A stretch of DNA of 18,718 bases from an uncultured Acholeplasmataceae bacterium (GCA_937983315.1 CALKAH010000352.1:1-18718), one strand, 5' to 3'; shown: positions 6,252-14,802, numbered from the stretch's first letter. Notes: a model not told the origin generated them from the letters alone. A program made the numbers and translations.

Positions 6252-7237
6252 ACACATATGGACAGTTATTCCAAGTGACACTCTATGGTGAATCCCACGG
6301 AGAGGCTATCGGTGTCGTTGTCGATGGGATGATCCCAGGAACAAGAATTGATGAAGAACGCATCAAAGAAGATTTAAAGAAACGACAACCGGGTGCTATC
6401 GGAACGACACCGCGAAAAGAAGATGATGTTTTTCGTATTACGAGTGGCGTTTATCAAGGATTAGCAACGGGTGCACCGATTCATCTCATGATTGAAAATC
6501 ACAATATACGATCGTTTGATTATGACCATCTCAAACGACATCCACGCCCAGGACATGCTGATTTTGTTCAGATGATCAAATATAAAGGATTTCATGATGA
6601 ACGGGGTGGTGGACGTTCATCAGGTAGATTAACTGCAGCGCTCGTTGCTGCTGGATCACTGGCGAAAATGATGATTCCTTTTAAACTCACTCATGAACTC
6701 GTTCAGATTGGAACGTTAACCGATTTATCTCACATGGACGCCTATTTAAAGACAATCACTGAAGAGAAAGATTCAGTTGGTGGCATCATCGAAGTACGTG
6801 CATCACATATGATGGTTGGACTTGGTGAACCATTTTTCCATAAGTTGGATGCAGAGATTGCAAAAATGATGTTTTCTATTCCAGCAGTAAAAGGTGTTGA
6901 GGTTGGAACAGGTTTCCGTGGACTTCATATGAAAGGAAGTCAGTTCAATGATGTGATGATCGATGAAACGGGAAAAACAAAAACCAATCATGGTGGTGGT
7001 ATATCAGGGGGTATATCCAACGGAAATGATCTCATCATTCGTGTGATGATTAAACCAACTTCCTCCATTGGACAACCACAACAGACCTATGATTTTGAGA
7101 AACAAGACGTGGCAACACTTGAAGTAGGTGGAAGACATGATGTTGCCATCGTTAGAAGAGCAGGTATTGTTTTAGAAAATGTACTCGCTATTGTGCTTGC
7201 AGATGCTTATTTATTGATGAAAGCTTATCAAGGATAG
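6248..7237 (+). CDS. aroC: Chorismate synthase
   Basis: This is the last common step: it eliminates phosphate from EPSP using reduced FMN. Motifs are LYGESHGEAIG, DDLKKRQPG-like start of the lid (DLKKRQPGAIGTTPRKEDD), HPRPGHADF, ERGGGRSSGRLTAALVAAG, NHGGGISGGISNG and GRHDVAIVRRAG. The segment after GGGRSSGR has Leu-Thr-Ala where proteobacterial enzymes have Glu-Thr-Ala, a variant known in clostridial-type enzymes. At 329 residues it is somewhat short (360-390 is common). It is the last gene of the operon, and its TAG stop lies within the stem of the terminator. Confidence 0.94.
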   Translation: MNTYGQLFQVTLYGESHGEAIGVVVDGMIPGTRIDEERIKEDLKKRQPGAIGTTPRKEDDVFRITSGVYQGLATGAPIHLMIENHNIRSFDYDHLKRHPRPGHADFVQMIKYKGFHDERGGGRSSGRLTAALVAAGSLAKMMIPFKLTHELVQIGTLTDLSHMDAYLKTITEEKDSVGGIIEVRASHMMVGLGEPFFHKLDAEIAKMMFSIPAVKGVEVGTGFRGLHMKGSQFNDVMIDETGKTKTNHGGGISGGISNGNDLIIRVMIKPTSSIGQPQQTYDFEKQDVATLEVGGRHDVAIVRRAGIVLENVLAIVLADAYLLMKAYQG

Positions 7238-7245
7238 GCTTTTTT
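7220..7245 (+). terminator. Terminator of the aromatic operon
   Basis: Ten contiguous pairs (7220-7229 with 7233-7242, one G-U) close on an AAG loop, and T residues continue from 7240 to 7245. The 5' arm and the TAG stop of aroC are part of the hairpin. Confidence 0.88.
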
Positions 7246-7246
7246 C

Positions 7247-7275
7247 TTTACATCAATCATACAATCATGTATACT
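7247..7275 (+). promoter_or_regulatory. Promoter of the metal-resistance operon
   Basis: TTTACA (7247-7252) and TATACT (7270-7275) are separated by 17 bp, a strong SigA-type pair. The -35 box begins right after the preceding terminator. An overlapping TATAAT at 7275-7280 has no suitably spaced -35. Confidence 0.7.
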
Positions 7276-7285
7276 ATAATTGAAC

Positions 7286-7305
7286 ATATGAGCAAGTATT
7301 CATAT
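7286..7305. promoter_or_regulatory. ArsR/SmtB-family operator-like inverted repeat
   Basis: ATATGA (7286-7291) and TCATAT (7300-7305) flank an 8 bp centre. The layout and sequence closely resemble 12-2-12 sites of the SmtB/ArsR/CadC family. It spans the expected transcription start and lies just before the regulator gene, as expected for metal-relieved autorepression. Confidence 0.65.
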
Positions 7306-7318
7306 ATAGGAGGACATG

Positions 7319-7675
7319 ATGCAAAAAGATATGTGTGAAACAATCACAATTCATCCTGATAAAATCGAAGAAGTGAAGCGTCATCTCTTGAAAGAAAAAG
7401 ATCTTATGCAGCTTTCAACCTTATTTAAGGTCATCTCGGATCCGACACGTATCAGGATTCTTTTTGCACTCGATCAACAAGAACTTTGTGTCTGTGACAT
7501 CGCTGTAATACTAAACATGAGTCAAAGCGCAATTTCACATCAACTTAAACTTCTCAGAATGAGTCATCTCGTGATGCCACGTCGTGAAGGAAAAACGATA
7601 TTCTATCAACTTGCCGATGAGCATGTCAAAAAGATTTTTAATCAAGCACTCGTCCATGTCATGGAGGGAAATTAA
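7319..7675 (+). CDS. cadC: CadC/SmtB-type metal-sensing repressor (ArsR family)
   Basis: This winged-helix dimer releases DNA on binding metal and should control the ATPase gene 1 nt downstream. Numbered from the second ATG, the core has DPTRIRILFAL, ELCVCDIA (Cys57, Cys59) and the recognition helix SQSAISHQLKLLR. Cys6 matches Cys7 of Staphylococcus CadC, but the position of CadC Cys11 is Thr10. The helix-5 zinc site is complete (Asp100, His102, His113, Glu116, matching SmtB Asp104, His106, His117, Glu120). The second ATG is favoured because AGGAGGA (7308-7314) sits only 1 nt before the first ATG at 7316. The metal preferred cannot be read with certainty. Confidence 0.9.
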   Translation: MQKDMCETITIHPDKIEEVKRHLLKEKDLMQLSTLFKVISDPTRIRILFALDQQELCVCDIAVILNMSQSAISHQLKLLRMSHLVMPRREGKTIFYQLADEHVKKIFNQALVHVMEGN

Positions 7676-7676
7676 C

Positions 7677-9794
7677 ATGAAAAAAACATATCAAATCCAT
7701 GATGTTGACTGTGCAAATTGCGCGATCAAAATTGAAACAGAAGTTAAAAAGATGGAAGGCATCAAAGATGCTCATCTGGACTTCGCACGAGAAACACTCA
7801 CCATTGAAGGCGATTTAAAACATATCAATGCCAAGAAATTAGAAAAAGTTGCCCAAGAGATTGAACCCGCAGTTTCGATCTTTGATGACGACGAAGAAAC
7901 CCATGTTAAAGAAGAAGTTAAACTTGAAAAAGAGCAGTGGCTACTCTATGCCATCGGATTAGGCTTTGCACTCTTTGCGTTTATCATTCGTGATCTACTT
8001 GAAGCGCGAATCCTTGATTTTATTGCACTGCCATTCTATGCAGCAAGTTACCTTATTTTTGGCCATACCGTGCTCTTTCGCGCTGTTCGTAACATTAAAA
8101 AAGGACAATGGTTTGATGAGCACCTCTTGATGACAGTAGCAACCCTTGGTGCATTTGCATTGGGTGAATTCATCGAAGCCATCGCAGTCATGCTGTTCTA
8201 TCGTGTAGGTGAATATTTACAAGATCTATCGGTTAGTCGTTCACGTAAAAGTATTCAATCACTGATTGACATTAAACCGACGATTGCGCATGTGATGACG
8301 CGTGATGGTATCATCGATTGTCAACCTGAGACTTTGGAAGTTGGACAAATGATTGTCGTAAGACCCGGTGAAAAGGTTCCTGTCGATGGTATGATCACAG
8401 AAGGTAGTTCATGGCTTGATACGAGTTCAGTGAGTGGTGAATCCATGCCAAGGGATGCCTTTGAAGGCACTCATGTTTTATCTGGATCGATTAATTTATC
8501 GGGGTTAATCACGCTGCAGGTGATGAAAAAATACCAGGATTCAACTGTACAAAAAATCCTTGATTTTGTCGAAAATAATGCGATGAAAAAAGCGAACGCG
8601 GAAAAGTTTATGACCCGTTTTGCGAAAATTTATACCCCCATTGTTGTAGGTCTTGCATTCTTACTTGCGTTTTTGGTTCCGCTGATTCTATCTTGGATCC
8701 AAGATGTTTCCTATGCGTCTCTTTTACTCACTTACATCAGACGTGCACTGATCTTTCTCGTGATCAGTTGTCCTTGTGCGCTTGTTCTTTCCATTCCTTT
8801 ATCGTTTTTTGCGGGTATTGGATCAGCATCTCGAAAAGGCATTCTCTTCAAAAGTGGTAGTGATTTAGAAAAAATGGCATATATCGAACATGTTGTTTTT
8901 GATAAAACAGGAACACTCACCGAAGGTAAATTCAAGCTCGATCAAATTGTTTCAGGTGAACCAGATCTAATCTTGGAATATGCAGCACATGCTGAATATC
9001 ACTCCAATCATCCGATTGCAAAATCAATTCTTGAAGCTTATGGCAAAAAACCCGATGACCGCATGGTCCTTTCCGTTCGTGAATATGCGGGTAAAGGTGT
9101 CCGAGCTAACTATAAAGGTATTCATCTTCTTGTCGGTAACGAACGCTTGATGGATGAACATCATGTTAAATATCGCAAAACCTATCAAATGGGAACGATT
9201 GTCTATGTGGCTGCAAATGAAGAATTCATGGGTTATCTTGTGATTAAAGATCAGATCAAGAAGCGTGCAAAACGCGCTGTTCAAGGTCTACTCAAACAAC
9301 ATATCGGTGTTTCCATGGTTACTGGTGATTATGATTCAGAAGCTAAAGATGTCGGTTTCCAAGTGGGGATTGAAGACTTTTATGCGAACTGTTTACCCGA
9401 AGATAAAGTTCGAATCATTGAAGCTCTCAAAGCCGCACGACAGGTTGCCTTTGTAGGTGATGGTATTAATGATGCCCCTGTTTTATCGATGGCTGATTTA
9501 GGTATTGCCATGGGTGGAATAGGAAGTGATGTTGCGATCGAAGCATCTGATGTTGTGATCATGAACGATGACCCACATCGTGTGCTCATCGGGTATCATT
9601 TAGCTAAAAAAACGATGCGCATCGTTATCCAAAACGTCATCATGGCTTTAGGTATCAAAGCTCTTGTCCTCGTTTTAGGTGCGCTAGGTTATGCCAACAT
9701 GTGGCTAGCCATCTTCGCGGATGTTGGTGTCTCGATCTTAGCAGTTGCCAATGCGATGCGGATATTTAGAATAACAAAGACCAATAAAAAATAA
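7677..9794 (+). CDS. cadA: P1B-2-type Cd2+/Zn2+/Pb2+-exporting ATPase
   Basis: This membrane pump expels soft divalent metals using ATP. It has one N-terminal metal-binding (HMA) domain with Cys12-x-x-Cys15 (CANC), then a linker rich in Asp, Glu and Lys and the usual membrane helices. SGES is the actuator motif, CPC (365-367) the transport site, DKTGT the phosphorylation site (Asp409), HP the nucleotide-domain motif (NHPIAKS), and GDGINDAP the hinge. Lys in GIKALVL and Asp in IFADVGVSIL near the C-terminus are the residues typical of the Zn/Cd/Pb group. The ATG at 7677 follows GGAGGGAA; a longer frame from 7584 only runs through cadC. It has 705 residues, a normal length. Repression by the CadC-like neighbour is inferred. 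Confidence 0.94.
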   Translation: MKKTYQIHDVDCANCAIKIETEVKKMEGIKDAHLDFARETLTIEGDLKHINAKKLEKVAQEIEPAVSIFDDDEETHVKEEVKLEKEQWLLYAIGLGFALFAFIIRDLLEARILDFIALPFYAASYLIFGHTVLFRAVRNIKKGQWFDEHLLMTVATLGAFALGEFIEAIAVMLFYRVGEYLQDLSVSRSRKSIQSLIDIKPTIAHVMTRDGIIDCQPETLEVGQMIVVRPGEKVPVDGMITEGSSWLDTSSVSGESMPRDAFEGTHVLSGSINLSGLITLQVMKKYQDSTVQKILDFVENNAMKKANAEKFMTRFAKIYTPIVVGLAFLLAFLVPLILSWIQDVSYASLLLTYIRRALIFLVISCPCALVLSIPLSFFAGIGSASRKGILFKSGSDLEKMAYIEHVVFDKTGTLTEGKFKLDQIVSGEPDLILEYAAHAEYHSNHPIAKSILEAYGKKPDDRMVLSVREYAGKGVRANYKGIHLLVGNERLMDEHHVKYRKTYQMGTIVYVAANEEFMGYLVIKDQIKKRAKRAVQGLLKQHIGVSMVTGDYDSEAKDVGFQVGIEDFYANCLPEDKVRIIEALKAARQVAFVGDGINDAPVLSMADLGIAMGGIGSDVAIEASDVVIMNDDPHRVLIGYHLAKKTMRIVIQNVIMALGIKALVLVLGALGYANMWLAIFADVGVSILAVANAMRIFRITKTNKK

Positions 9795-9802
9795 CGATGC
9801 AT

Positions 9803-9836
9803 AAGATGTGAGTCAATCCTTGACTTGCATCTTTTT
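9803..9836 (+). terminator. Terminator after the metal-resistance operon
   Basis: Fourteen pairs (9803-9816 with 9820-9833, two G-U wobbles) close on a TCC loop, and the T run reaches 9836. It begins 8 nt after the cadA stop. Confidence 0.92.
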
Positions 9837-9863
9837 ATACATGAATCCAGTGTTGTCATCGTG

Positions 9864-9869
9864 TATAAT
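9864..9869 (+). promoter_or_regulatory. Putative -10 box of the recG promoter
   Basis: A perfect TATAAT lies 17 nt before the recG start, after the upstream terminator. No convincing -35 box is found at 16-18 bp, so the promoter assignment rests on the -10 box and its position. Confidence 0.45.
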
Positions 9870-9886
9870 AAAACCGAGGTGTGATG

Positions 9887-11851
9887 ATGGAAGTCAAACT
9901 TGATCAGATCAAAGGCATTGGTCCTTCGACACTGCGCATCTTAAGAAATCATGGTATTTGGTCAGCATATGACCTTGTTTCACATTTACCAAAAGGCTAT
10001 GAAGATTTTTCGATTACAACACTTCATGATGCGAAACATAAAGATATCATCACCGTCCTTGGAAAAATCAAAACGCCCTTAAAACTGATACGTGGAGCAA
10101 AAGTAGAACGTATTGTCTTTAAGGCTGAAGTGTTTGGTGAACTCATCGATATTATCGTTTTTGGACGAAGTTATCTCATGAAACAAGTAAATATTGAAGA
10201 TGTCATCCAAATCAAAGGTAGTTTTGATCTTTATCGCCATCAGATCAATGCATCATCAATTGTCAAAGCAGAAAAACGTGTTGAAATCAAACCAGCTTAT
10301 GGAATTGAAGGTTTACACGATAAGTCTGTAATGAATCTGATGGAGACGATACGAGAAGAAAAATTAGTCACTATTTACGAGAATATTCCTCACGTGTATC
10401 TTGATAAATATCGATTGATGTCAAGAGAAGAAGCCTATTTTAATCTTCATCTTCCTAAAGATTTACAGATGATCTATCAAGCGAAAAGAAGAATGAAATA
10501 TGAAGAAGCGTTCTTCTTACAACTGAAATTGATGGGAAACCAAAAAAAGGGTGAAAAAAGACTACCTAAAAATTATGATCTTCATGCGGTTAAGCATATC
10601 ATTGAACAACTTCCTTATGAACTCACACAAGATCAAAAAGATGCAGTGAATGATATTTTTCGCGATTTTAAAAAAGATCATAGTTCGTATCGTTTGATTC
10701 AAGGTGATGTAGGATCTGGTAAAACGATTGTGGCATTACTTGCAGCCTATGCGATTGTGACTGCTAAAGAACAAGTCTCCATCATGGCACCAACAGAACT
10801 TCTTGCAACTCAACACTATCAGTTTTTTTCTAATATTCTAAAAGATGTGAAAATCGCTTTATTGACCTCTAAAACAAAAAATAAAGATGTCATGAAAGAA
10901 GACATCAAGCATCATCAATATGAGATTGTCATCGGTACACATGCCATGATCGAATCCGATGTTCAGTTCCATCATTTAGGTTTAGTTATCATCGATGAAC
11001 AACATAAGTTTGGCGTACAAACGAGAGAACAATTGATTCAAAAAGCAAAATCAAAAGATATTCTCTATTTAACTGCAACACCTATTCCACGAACATTAGC
11101 ACTGCTTGCTTTTGGTGAATCTCATGTCTCTTGGATCAAAGAAAAACCAAAAGAACGAAGAGCGATTGAAACGAGATATATTACACGTGATGGTATTCAA
11201 GAAGCCTATGATCGGATGCATTCAGCACTCTTAAAAAAAGAACATGTCATGGTTGTTGTTCCTGCGATTGATTCTGACAAGATAGAAGATAATATCGAAA
11301 ACATAAAAAGAGAGCTCCATCAGGAATTTCAAACCAGCATCTTCACACTTCATGGGAAACTATCCAACCAAGAACAAGATGAAGCCATGTCTACCTTTAT
11401 ATCAACACCAGGTTCAATCTTACTTTCAACAACGATGGTTGAAGTAGGAATCGATATTCCAACCTCGACCGTGATGACGATTTTCCATGCAGAACGTTTC
11501 GGTCTATCTCAACTCCATCAACTTAGAGGACGTGTTGGTCGCGGACAACTTGCAAGTTTCTGCTATCTCGTCTCCGAAAAAGATGACATTGAACGCCTTC
11601 AGGTTTTATCAAAAACACATGATGGATTTATCTTATCTGAATATGATTTGAGGATGCGTGGTCCTGGTGATTTCTTAGGTATTGAACAAAGTGGGTACTT
11701 CCAATTTCAGTTTTTAAATCTGATTGATGATCAAGCTATTTTACTTGAAGCACAGAAGAATGTGATGGAACTTCTTGCACGACCTGATTTCTATACCAAT
11801 CCTCAATTCAAATATTTGGTGAAGTCCATCACACCAACGATGATGATATGA
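9887..11851 (+). CDS. recG: ATP-dependent DNA helicase RecG
   Basis: RecG remodels stalled replication forks and recombination intermediates. The N-terminal wedge region opens with a helix-hairpin-helix-like IKGIGPSTLRIL and an OB-fold segment. The helicase core has Walker A GDVGSGKT from residue 273, DEQHKFGV from residue 370, TATPIPRTLA, and the RecG-typical STTMVEVGIDIPTSTVM and QLRGRVGRG, followed by DGFILSEYDLRMRGPGDFLG. Its 654 residues are slightly short of the usual 680-690. Starts are possible at GTG 9881, ATG 9884 and ATG 9887; the last is best spaced from GAGGT (9876-9880). Confidence 0.95.
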   Translation: MEVKLDQIKGIGPSTLRILRNHGIWSAYDLVSHLPKGYEDFSITTLHDAKHKDIITVLGKIKTPLKLIRGAKVERIVFKAEVFGELIDIIVFGRSYLMKQVNIEDVIQIKGSFDLYRHQINASSIVKAEKRVEIKPAYGIEGLHDKSVMNLMETIREEKLVTIYENIPHVYLDKYRLMSREEAYFNLHLPKDLQMIYQAKRRMKYEEAFFLQLKLMGNQKKGEKRLPKNYDLHAVKHIIEQLPYELTQDQKDAVNDIFRDFKKDHSSYRLIQGDVGSGKTIVALLAAYAIVTAKEQVSIMAPTELLATQHYQFFSNILKDVKIALLTSKTKNKDVMKEDIKHHQYEIVIGTHAMIESDVQFHHLGLVIIDEQHKFGVQTREQLIQKAKSKDILYLTATPIPRTLALLAFGESHVSWIKEKPKERRAIETRYITRDGIQEAYDRMHSALLKKEHVMVVVPAIDSDKIEDNIENIKRELHQEFQTSIFTLHGKLSNQEQDEAMSTFISTPGSILLSTTMVEVGIDIPTSTVMTIFHAERFGLSQLHQLRGRVGRGQLASFCYLVSEKDDIERLQVLSKTHDGFILSEYDLRMRGPGDFLGIEQSGYFQFQFLNLIDDQAILLEAQKNVMELLARPDFYTNPQFKYLVKSITPTMMI

Positions 11852-11857
11852 TATAAT
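11849..11857 (+). promoter_or_regulatory. Extended -10 promoter upstream of plsX
   Basis: TGATATAAT is a perfect extended -10 (TGn plus TATAAT, hexamer at 11852-11857). The TG is supplied by the recG stop codon. The -35 region is poor, as is common with extended -10 promoters. It would drive plsX, rnc, dnaD and nth in addition to readthrough from recG. Confidence 0.6.
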
Positions 11858-11881
11858 GATAGATACGAAAGTAGGGATAAT

Positions 11882-12889
11882 ATGATTCGTTTAGCAGTCG
11901 ATGGCATGGGTGGCGACTACGCACCAGAACCCATTGTCAAAGGAACATTGATGGCTTTAGAGAAATTTGAAAATATCGAAATTACACTCTTTGGTGATGA
12001 AACCAAAATGGCTCCTTTCTTAAAATCTCATCCACGTCTTCATGTGGTTCATACCCCACACTTTTTACCAATGGGTGAAAAGGATCCTATTCATCAATAC
12101 CGTACCAATAAAGAACACTCCATGTTTATGGCTATGCAGCATGTTAAAGATGGAAAATCAGATGCTATTGTTTCAGCTGGACCCACACAAGCACTCGTTG
12201 TGGGGGGACATTTCATCATCAGAAAAATGCCCCAAATGAAACGCGTCGCGATCGCTCCCATCATTCCATCGATTGATGGAAAAGGACGTATTCTTTTGGA
12301 TAGTGGTGCAAACGTTGATTTTAAACCTGAACATCTCTTAGATTTTGCGATTTATGCATCGATTATGGCTGAAAAAGTCATGAAACATGAAAATCCTCAG
12401 GTTGCATTGATCAATATCGGTACAGAAGATAGTAAAGGTCGTGATTTTGATAAAGAAACATTCGCACTGTTAAAAGCTTCACCAGATATTCATTTCTATG
12501 GAAATATTGAACCCAAAGAAATCTTAACAACCGATGCTGATGTCTTATTATCAGATGGATTTACAGCAAACATCGTGATGAAGACCATGGAAGGTACTGC
12601 GAAAGGTATGGGTGCCATCCTGAAACGTGAAATCAAGTCATCCATCTTTGCAACGATCGGTGCACTCTTCATGCGTGGAGCACTCAAACGATATAAGAAA
12701 TCACTCGATGCATCTGAAATCGGTGGTGCATTACTGATGGGTTTCCAAAATGTCGTCATCAAAGCACAAGGTGCTTCGAAAGAGTATGGTTTTTATAATG
12801 GTATACGTCAAGCCAAGGAAATGGTTGAAAACAATGTCATTCAACGTGTTAAAGAAACATTAGAAAAGAAGGAAGAGATTAAGGAATGA
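11882..12889 (+). CDS. plsX: Phosphate acyltransferase PlsX
   Basis: PlsX makes acyl-phosphate from acyl-ACP, feeding the PlsY acyltransferase at the start of phospholipid synthesis. The N-terminal IRLAVDGMGGDYAPEPIVKG is diagnostic, and VALINIGTEDSKG, FYGNIEPKEIL, DVLLSDGFTANIVMKTMEG and IGGALLMGFQNVVIKAQGAS follow in family order. At 335 residues it is full length. TAGGGA precedes the ATG. It overlaps rnc by 4 nt. In many Bacillota fabD, fabG and acpP lie between plsX and rnc; here they are absent. No FapR-like operator was seen upstream. Confidence 0.96.
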   Translation: MIRLAVDGMGGDYAPEPIVKGTLMALEKFENIEITLFGDETKMAPFLKSHPRLHVVHTPHFLPMGEKDPIHQYRTNKEHSMFMAMQHVKDGKSDAIVSAGPTQALVVGGHFIIRKMPQMKRVAIAPIIPSIDGKGRILLDSGANVDFKPEHLLDFAIYASIMAEKVMKHENPQVALINIGTEDSKGRDFDKETFALLKASPDIHFYGNIEPKEILTTDADVLLSDGFTANIVMKTMEGTAKGMGAILKREIKSSIFATIGALFMRGALKRYKKSLDASEIGGALLMGFQNVVIKAQGASKEYGFYNGIRQAKEMVENNVIQRVKETLEKKEEIKE

Positions 12890-13560
12890 AAGCATTGCTT
12901 AACATGCTTAATCTTCCCTATAAGGATGAATCGCTCTATGAGGTCGCACTCACACATGCATCTTACGCCAATGAGAATCAAACCGAGAAAAACGAAAAAC
13001 TAGAGTTCTTAGGTGATTCTGTCATTGGATTACTCATGAGTGATTATCTTTATCGTGAAGATTTAGCTGATGAAGGAACGATGACTAAGCGCCGTGCACA
13101 AGCTGTGTGCGAAGAAGCACTTGTTAAATATGCATCCACGATTCATCTCAAAGATTATTTACGTTTAGGCAAAGGAGAACTTGCTAAAGGCGCGAATGAT
13201 GCGATGATTGCAGATGCCTTTGAGGCTCTTTTTGGTGCGGTTTATCTTGACCTAGGTTTCTCTTATGTCAAAAAGCTTTTTAATAAAGTCATCGTCCCCA
13301 ATTTAAACATGGTATGGAATATCAAAGATTATAAATCAACTCTTCAAGAATACATTCAAGCAGGCGATAAGCGTGCGATTAGCTATCACATCATTAAAGA
13401 AACTGGCCCCTCTCACGATAAGGAATTTGAAGCCGTGGTTCGTCTTGATAATGTGATCACGTTAGGGGTTGGCATGGGTAAAACCAAAAAAGAAGCAGAA
13501 CAACATGCAGCGAAAGATGCATTAAAGAAGGGTAACTATGATCATCAAACGTCTTTATGA
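12886..13560 (+). CDS. rnc: Ribonuclease III
   Basis: It cleaves double-stranded RNA, including rRNA precursors. The signature NEKLEFLGDSV carries Glu37, Glu40 and Asp44, and ADAFEALFGAVYLD carries Asp110 and Glu113, matching E. coli Glu38, Glu41, Asp45, Asp114 and Glu117. The C-terminal double-stranded RNA-binding domain runs from about residue 150 (STLQEYIQ) to the end (KTKKEAEQHAAKDALKK). It is full length at 224 residues. Its start overlaps the plsX stop (ATGA), and its end overlaps dnaD by 23 nt, implying coupled translation. Confidence 0.96.
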   Translation: MKALLNMLNLPYKDESLYEVALTHASYANENQTEKNEKLEFLGDSVIGLLMSDYLYREDLADEGTMTKRRAQAVCEEALVKYASTIHLKDYLRLGKGELAKGANDAMIADAFEALFGAVYLDLGFSYVKKLFNKVIVPNLNMVWNIKDYKSTLQEYIQAGDKRAISYHIIKETGPSHDKEFEAVVRLDNVITLGVGMGKTKKEAEQHAAKDALKKGNYDHQTSL

Positions 13561-14152
13561 AGAATTTGATCTTTCCATCGAACGTATTTTGCTCAAAGAA
13601 TACCGTAGATTGAAACTGACGATGGCAGAAATGTCCGTTTTGATTGCGCTTTTTTCAATTTACAAAAAACGAAAGACATTTACGATTGCTTCCATTGCAC
13701 GTCGCGTGGATCTTTCAACCGATGATATTGGAAATGCTGTTGAAGCCTTGATGACAAAAGGATTTGTTACCATTCGTTTAGATGATAAAGATGGAAAAGA
13801 ACGTGAAGTCTTTGATCTTGATCAAGCATTATTAGCAATAGAAGAGTTATTGAAGAAAGATGAAAAAGACCGTTTAAGAGAACAACAAGAAAATGAAATA
13901 TCTGAGATCCTTCGTGCATTTGAACAGGGATTGGGTCGTCCTCTATACACTTATGAGTTTGAAACGATTCGTCGATGGTTTGATGAACAACTGTTTACGA
14001 GTGATCAAATTAAAAAAGCGATTGTTGATGCAGGGGAACGCGTCAGTGTCAAACTGGTTGAACGTATGCTTAACCAAGCAGACATGAAACATGTTGAGAT
14101 CGATAGTGAACTTGAAGAAGCACTCGATCAGATCTATAAAAATATCAAATGA
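13538..14152 (+). CDS. dnaD: DnaD-family replication initiation protein
   Basis: DnaD acts with DnaB and DnaI in loading the replicative helicase in Bacillota. The N-terminal winged-helix region (about residues 20-95) contains LTMAEMSVLIALFSIYKKRKTF and DLSTDDIGNAVEALMTKGFV. A charged linker leads to the DnaD domain (ILRAFEQGLGRPLYTYEFETIRRWFDEQ through VSVKLVERMLNQ). At 204 residues it is near the length of Bacillus subtilis DnaD. The adjacency to nth also occurs in Bacillus. The start lies within rnc, with GAAGGG upstream, and it ends overlapping nth by ATGA. Confidence 0.88.
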   Translation: MIIKRLYEEFDLSIERILLKEYRRLKLTMAEMSVLIALFSIYKKRKTFTIASIARRVDLSTDDIGNAVEALMTKGFVTIRLDDKDGKEREVFDLDQALLAIEELLKKDEKDRLREQQENEISEILRAFEQGLGRPLYTYEFETIRRWFDEQLFTSDQIKKAIVDAGERVSVKLVERMLNQADMKHVEIDSELEEALDQIYKNIK

Positions 14153-14793
14153 AACATGCCGAGATCATCTCAAAGACATTGGATCAGATGTTTCCTCATG
14201 CCAAAGTCGAACTGAGATACGCCAATACATTTGAGCTTTTAGTCGCGGTTGTCTTATCTGCACAAGCGACTGATGTTTCGGTAAACCGAGTGACACCTGA
14301 GTTATTTCATCGCTATCCAACACCTTATGACCTTAAACAAGCACGATTAGCTGATGTTGAGGATGTCATTCGCTCCATTGGGTTATATCGACATAAAGCA
14401 AAAAACATTGTAGAACTTGCAAAAGTGATCGATGAAACCTATCACGGAATTGTTCCCTCTGAACGTGAGAAACTTGAACAACTTCCAGGTGTAGGTAGAA
14501 AAACAACCAACGTCGTTTTAAGTAATGCATTTCATATTCCTGCATTTGCTGTAGACACCCATGTCGCACGAGTATCCGTTCGATTAGGACTTGCTAAACC
14601 AGATGATTCAGTCTTCGAGATTGAACAAAAATTGATGAAGCATTTTCCTGAATCAGAATGGTTAAGATTACATCACCAAATGATTTTTTTCGGACGCTAT
14701 CACTGCCTTGCAAAAAAGCCTAAATGTTATGAGTGCCCACTCTTTGACCAATGTACAACCGATATCAAATGGGATTATCAAAAAGCCGAGTAG
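14149..14793 (+). CDS. nth: Endonuclease III (DNA glycosylase/AP lyase)
   Basis: It removes oxidised pyrimidines from DNA and cuts at the resulting abasic site. The helix-hairpin-helix LPGVGRKTTN contains catalytic Lys118, and AVDTHVARV contains catalytic Asp136 (E. coli Lys120 and Asp138). The C-terminal iron-sulphur motif C-x6-C-x2-C-x5-C (CLAKKPKCYECPLFDQC) is complete. It is full length at 214 residues and is the last gene of this group. Its TAG stop falls in the loop of the following terminator. Confidence 0.96.
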   Translation: MKHAEIISKTLDQMFPHAKVELRYANTFELLVAVVLSAQATDVSVNRVTPELFHRYPTPYDLKQARLADVEDVIRSIGLYRHKAKNIVELAKVIDETYHGIVPSEREKLEQLPGVGRKTTNVVLSNAFHIPAFAVDTHVARVSVRLGLAKPDDSVFEIEQKLMKHFPESEWLRLHHQMIFFGRYHCLAKKPKCYECPLFDQCTTDIKWDYQKAE

Positions 14794-14802
14794 GCTTTTT
14801 TT
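14780..14802 (+). terminator. Terminator overlapping the end of nth
   Basis: AAAAAGCC (14780-14787) pairs with GGCTTTTT (14793-14800) around a GAGTA loop, followed by further T residues to 14802. The nth stop codon (14791-14793) spans the loop and the first base of the 3' arm. Confidence 0.88.

Noticed and set aside
7584..7676. Upstream start for the cadA ATPase
   Set aside because: The extra 31 residues come from the cadC coding region in another frame. ATG 7677 has GGAGGGAA before it and begins at the metal-binding domain.
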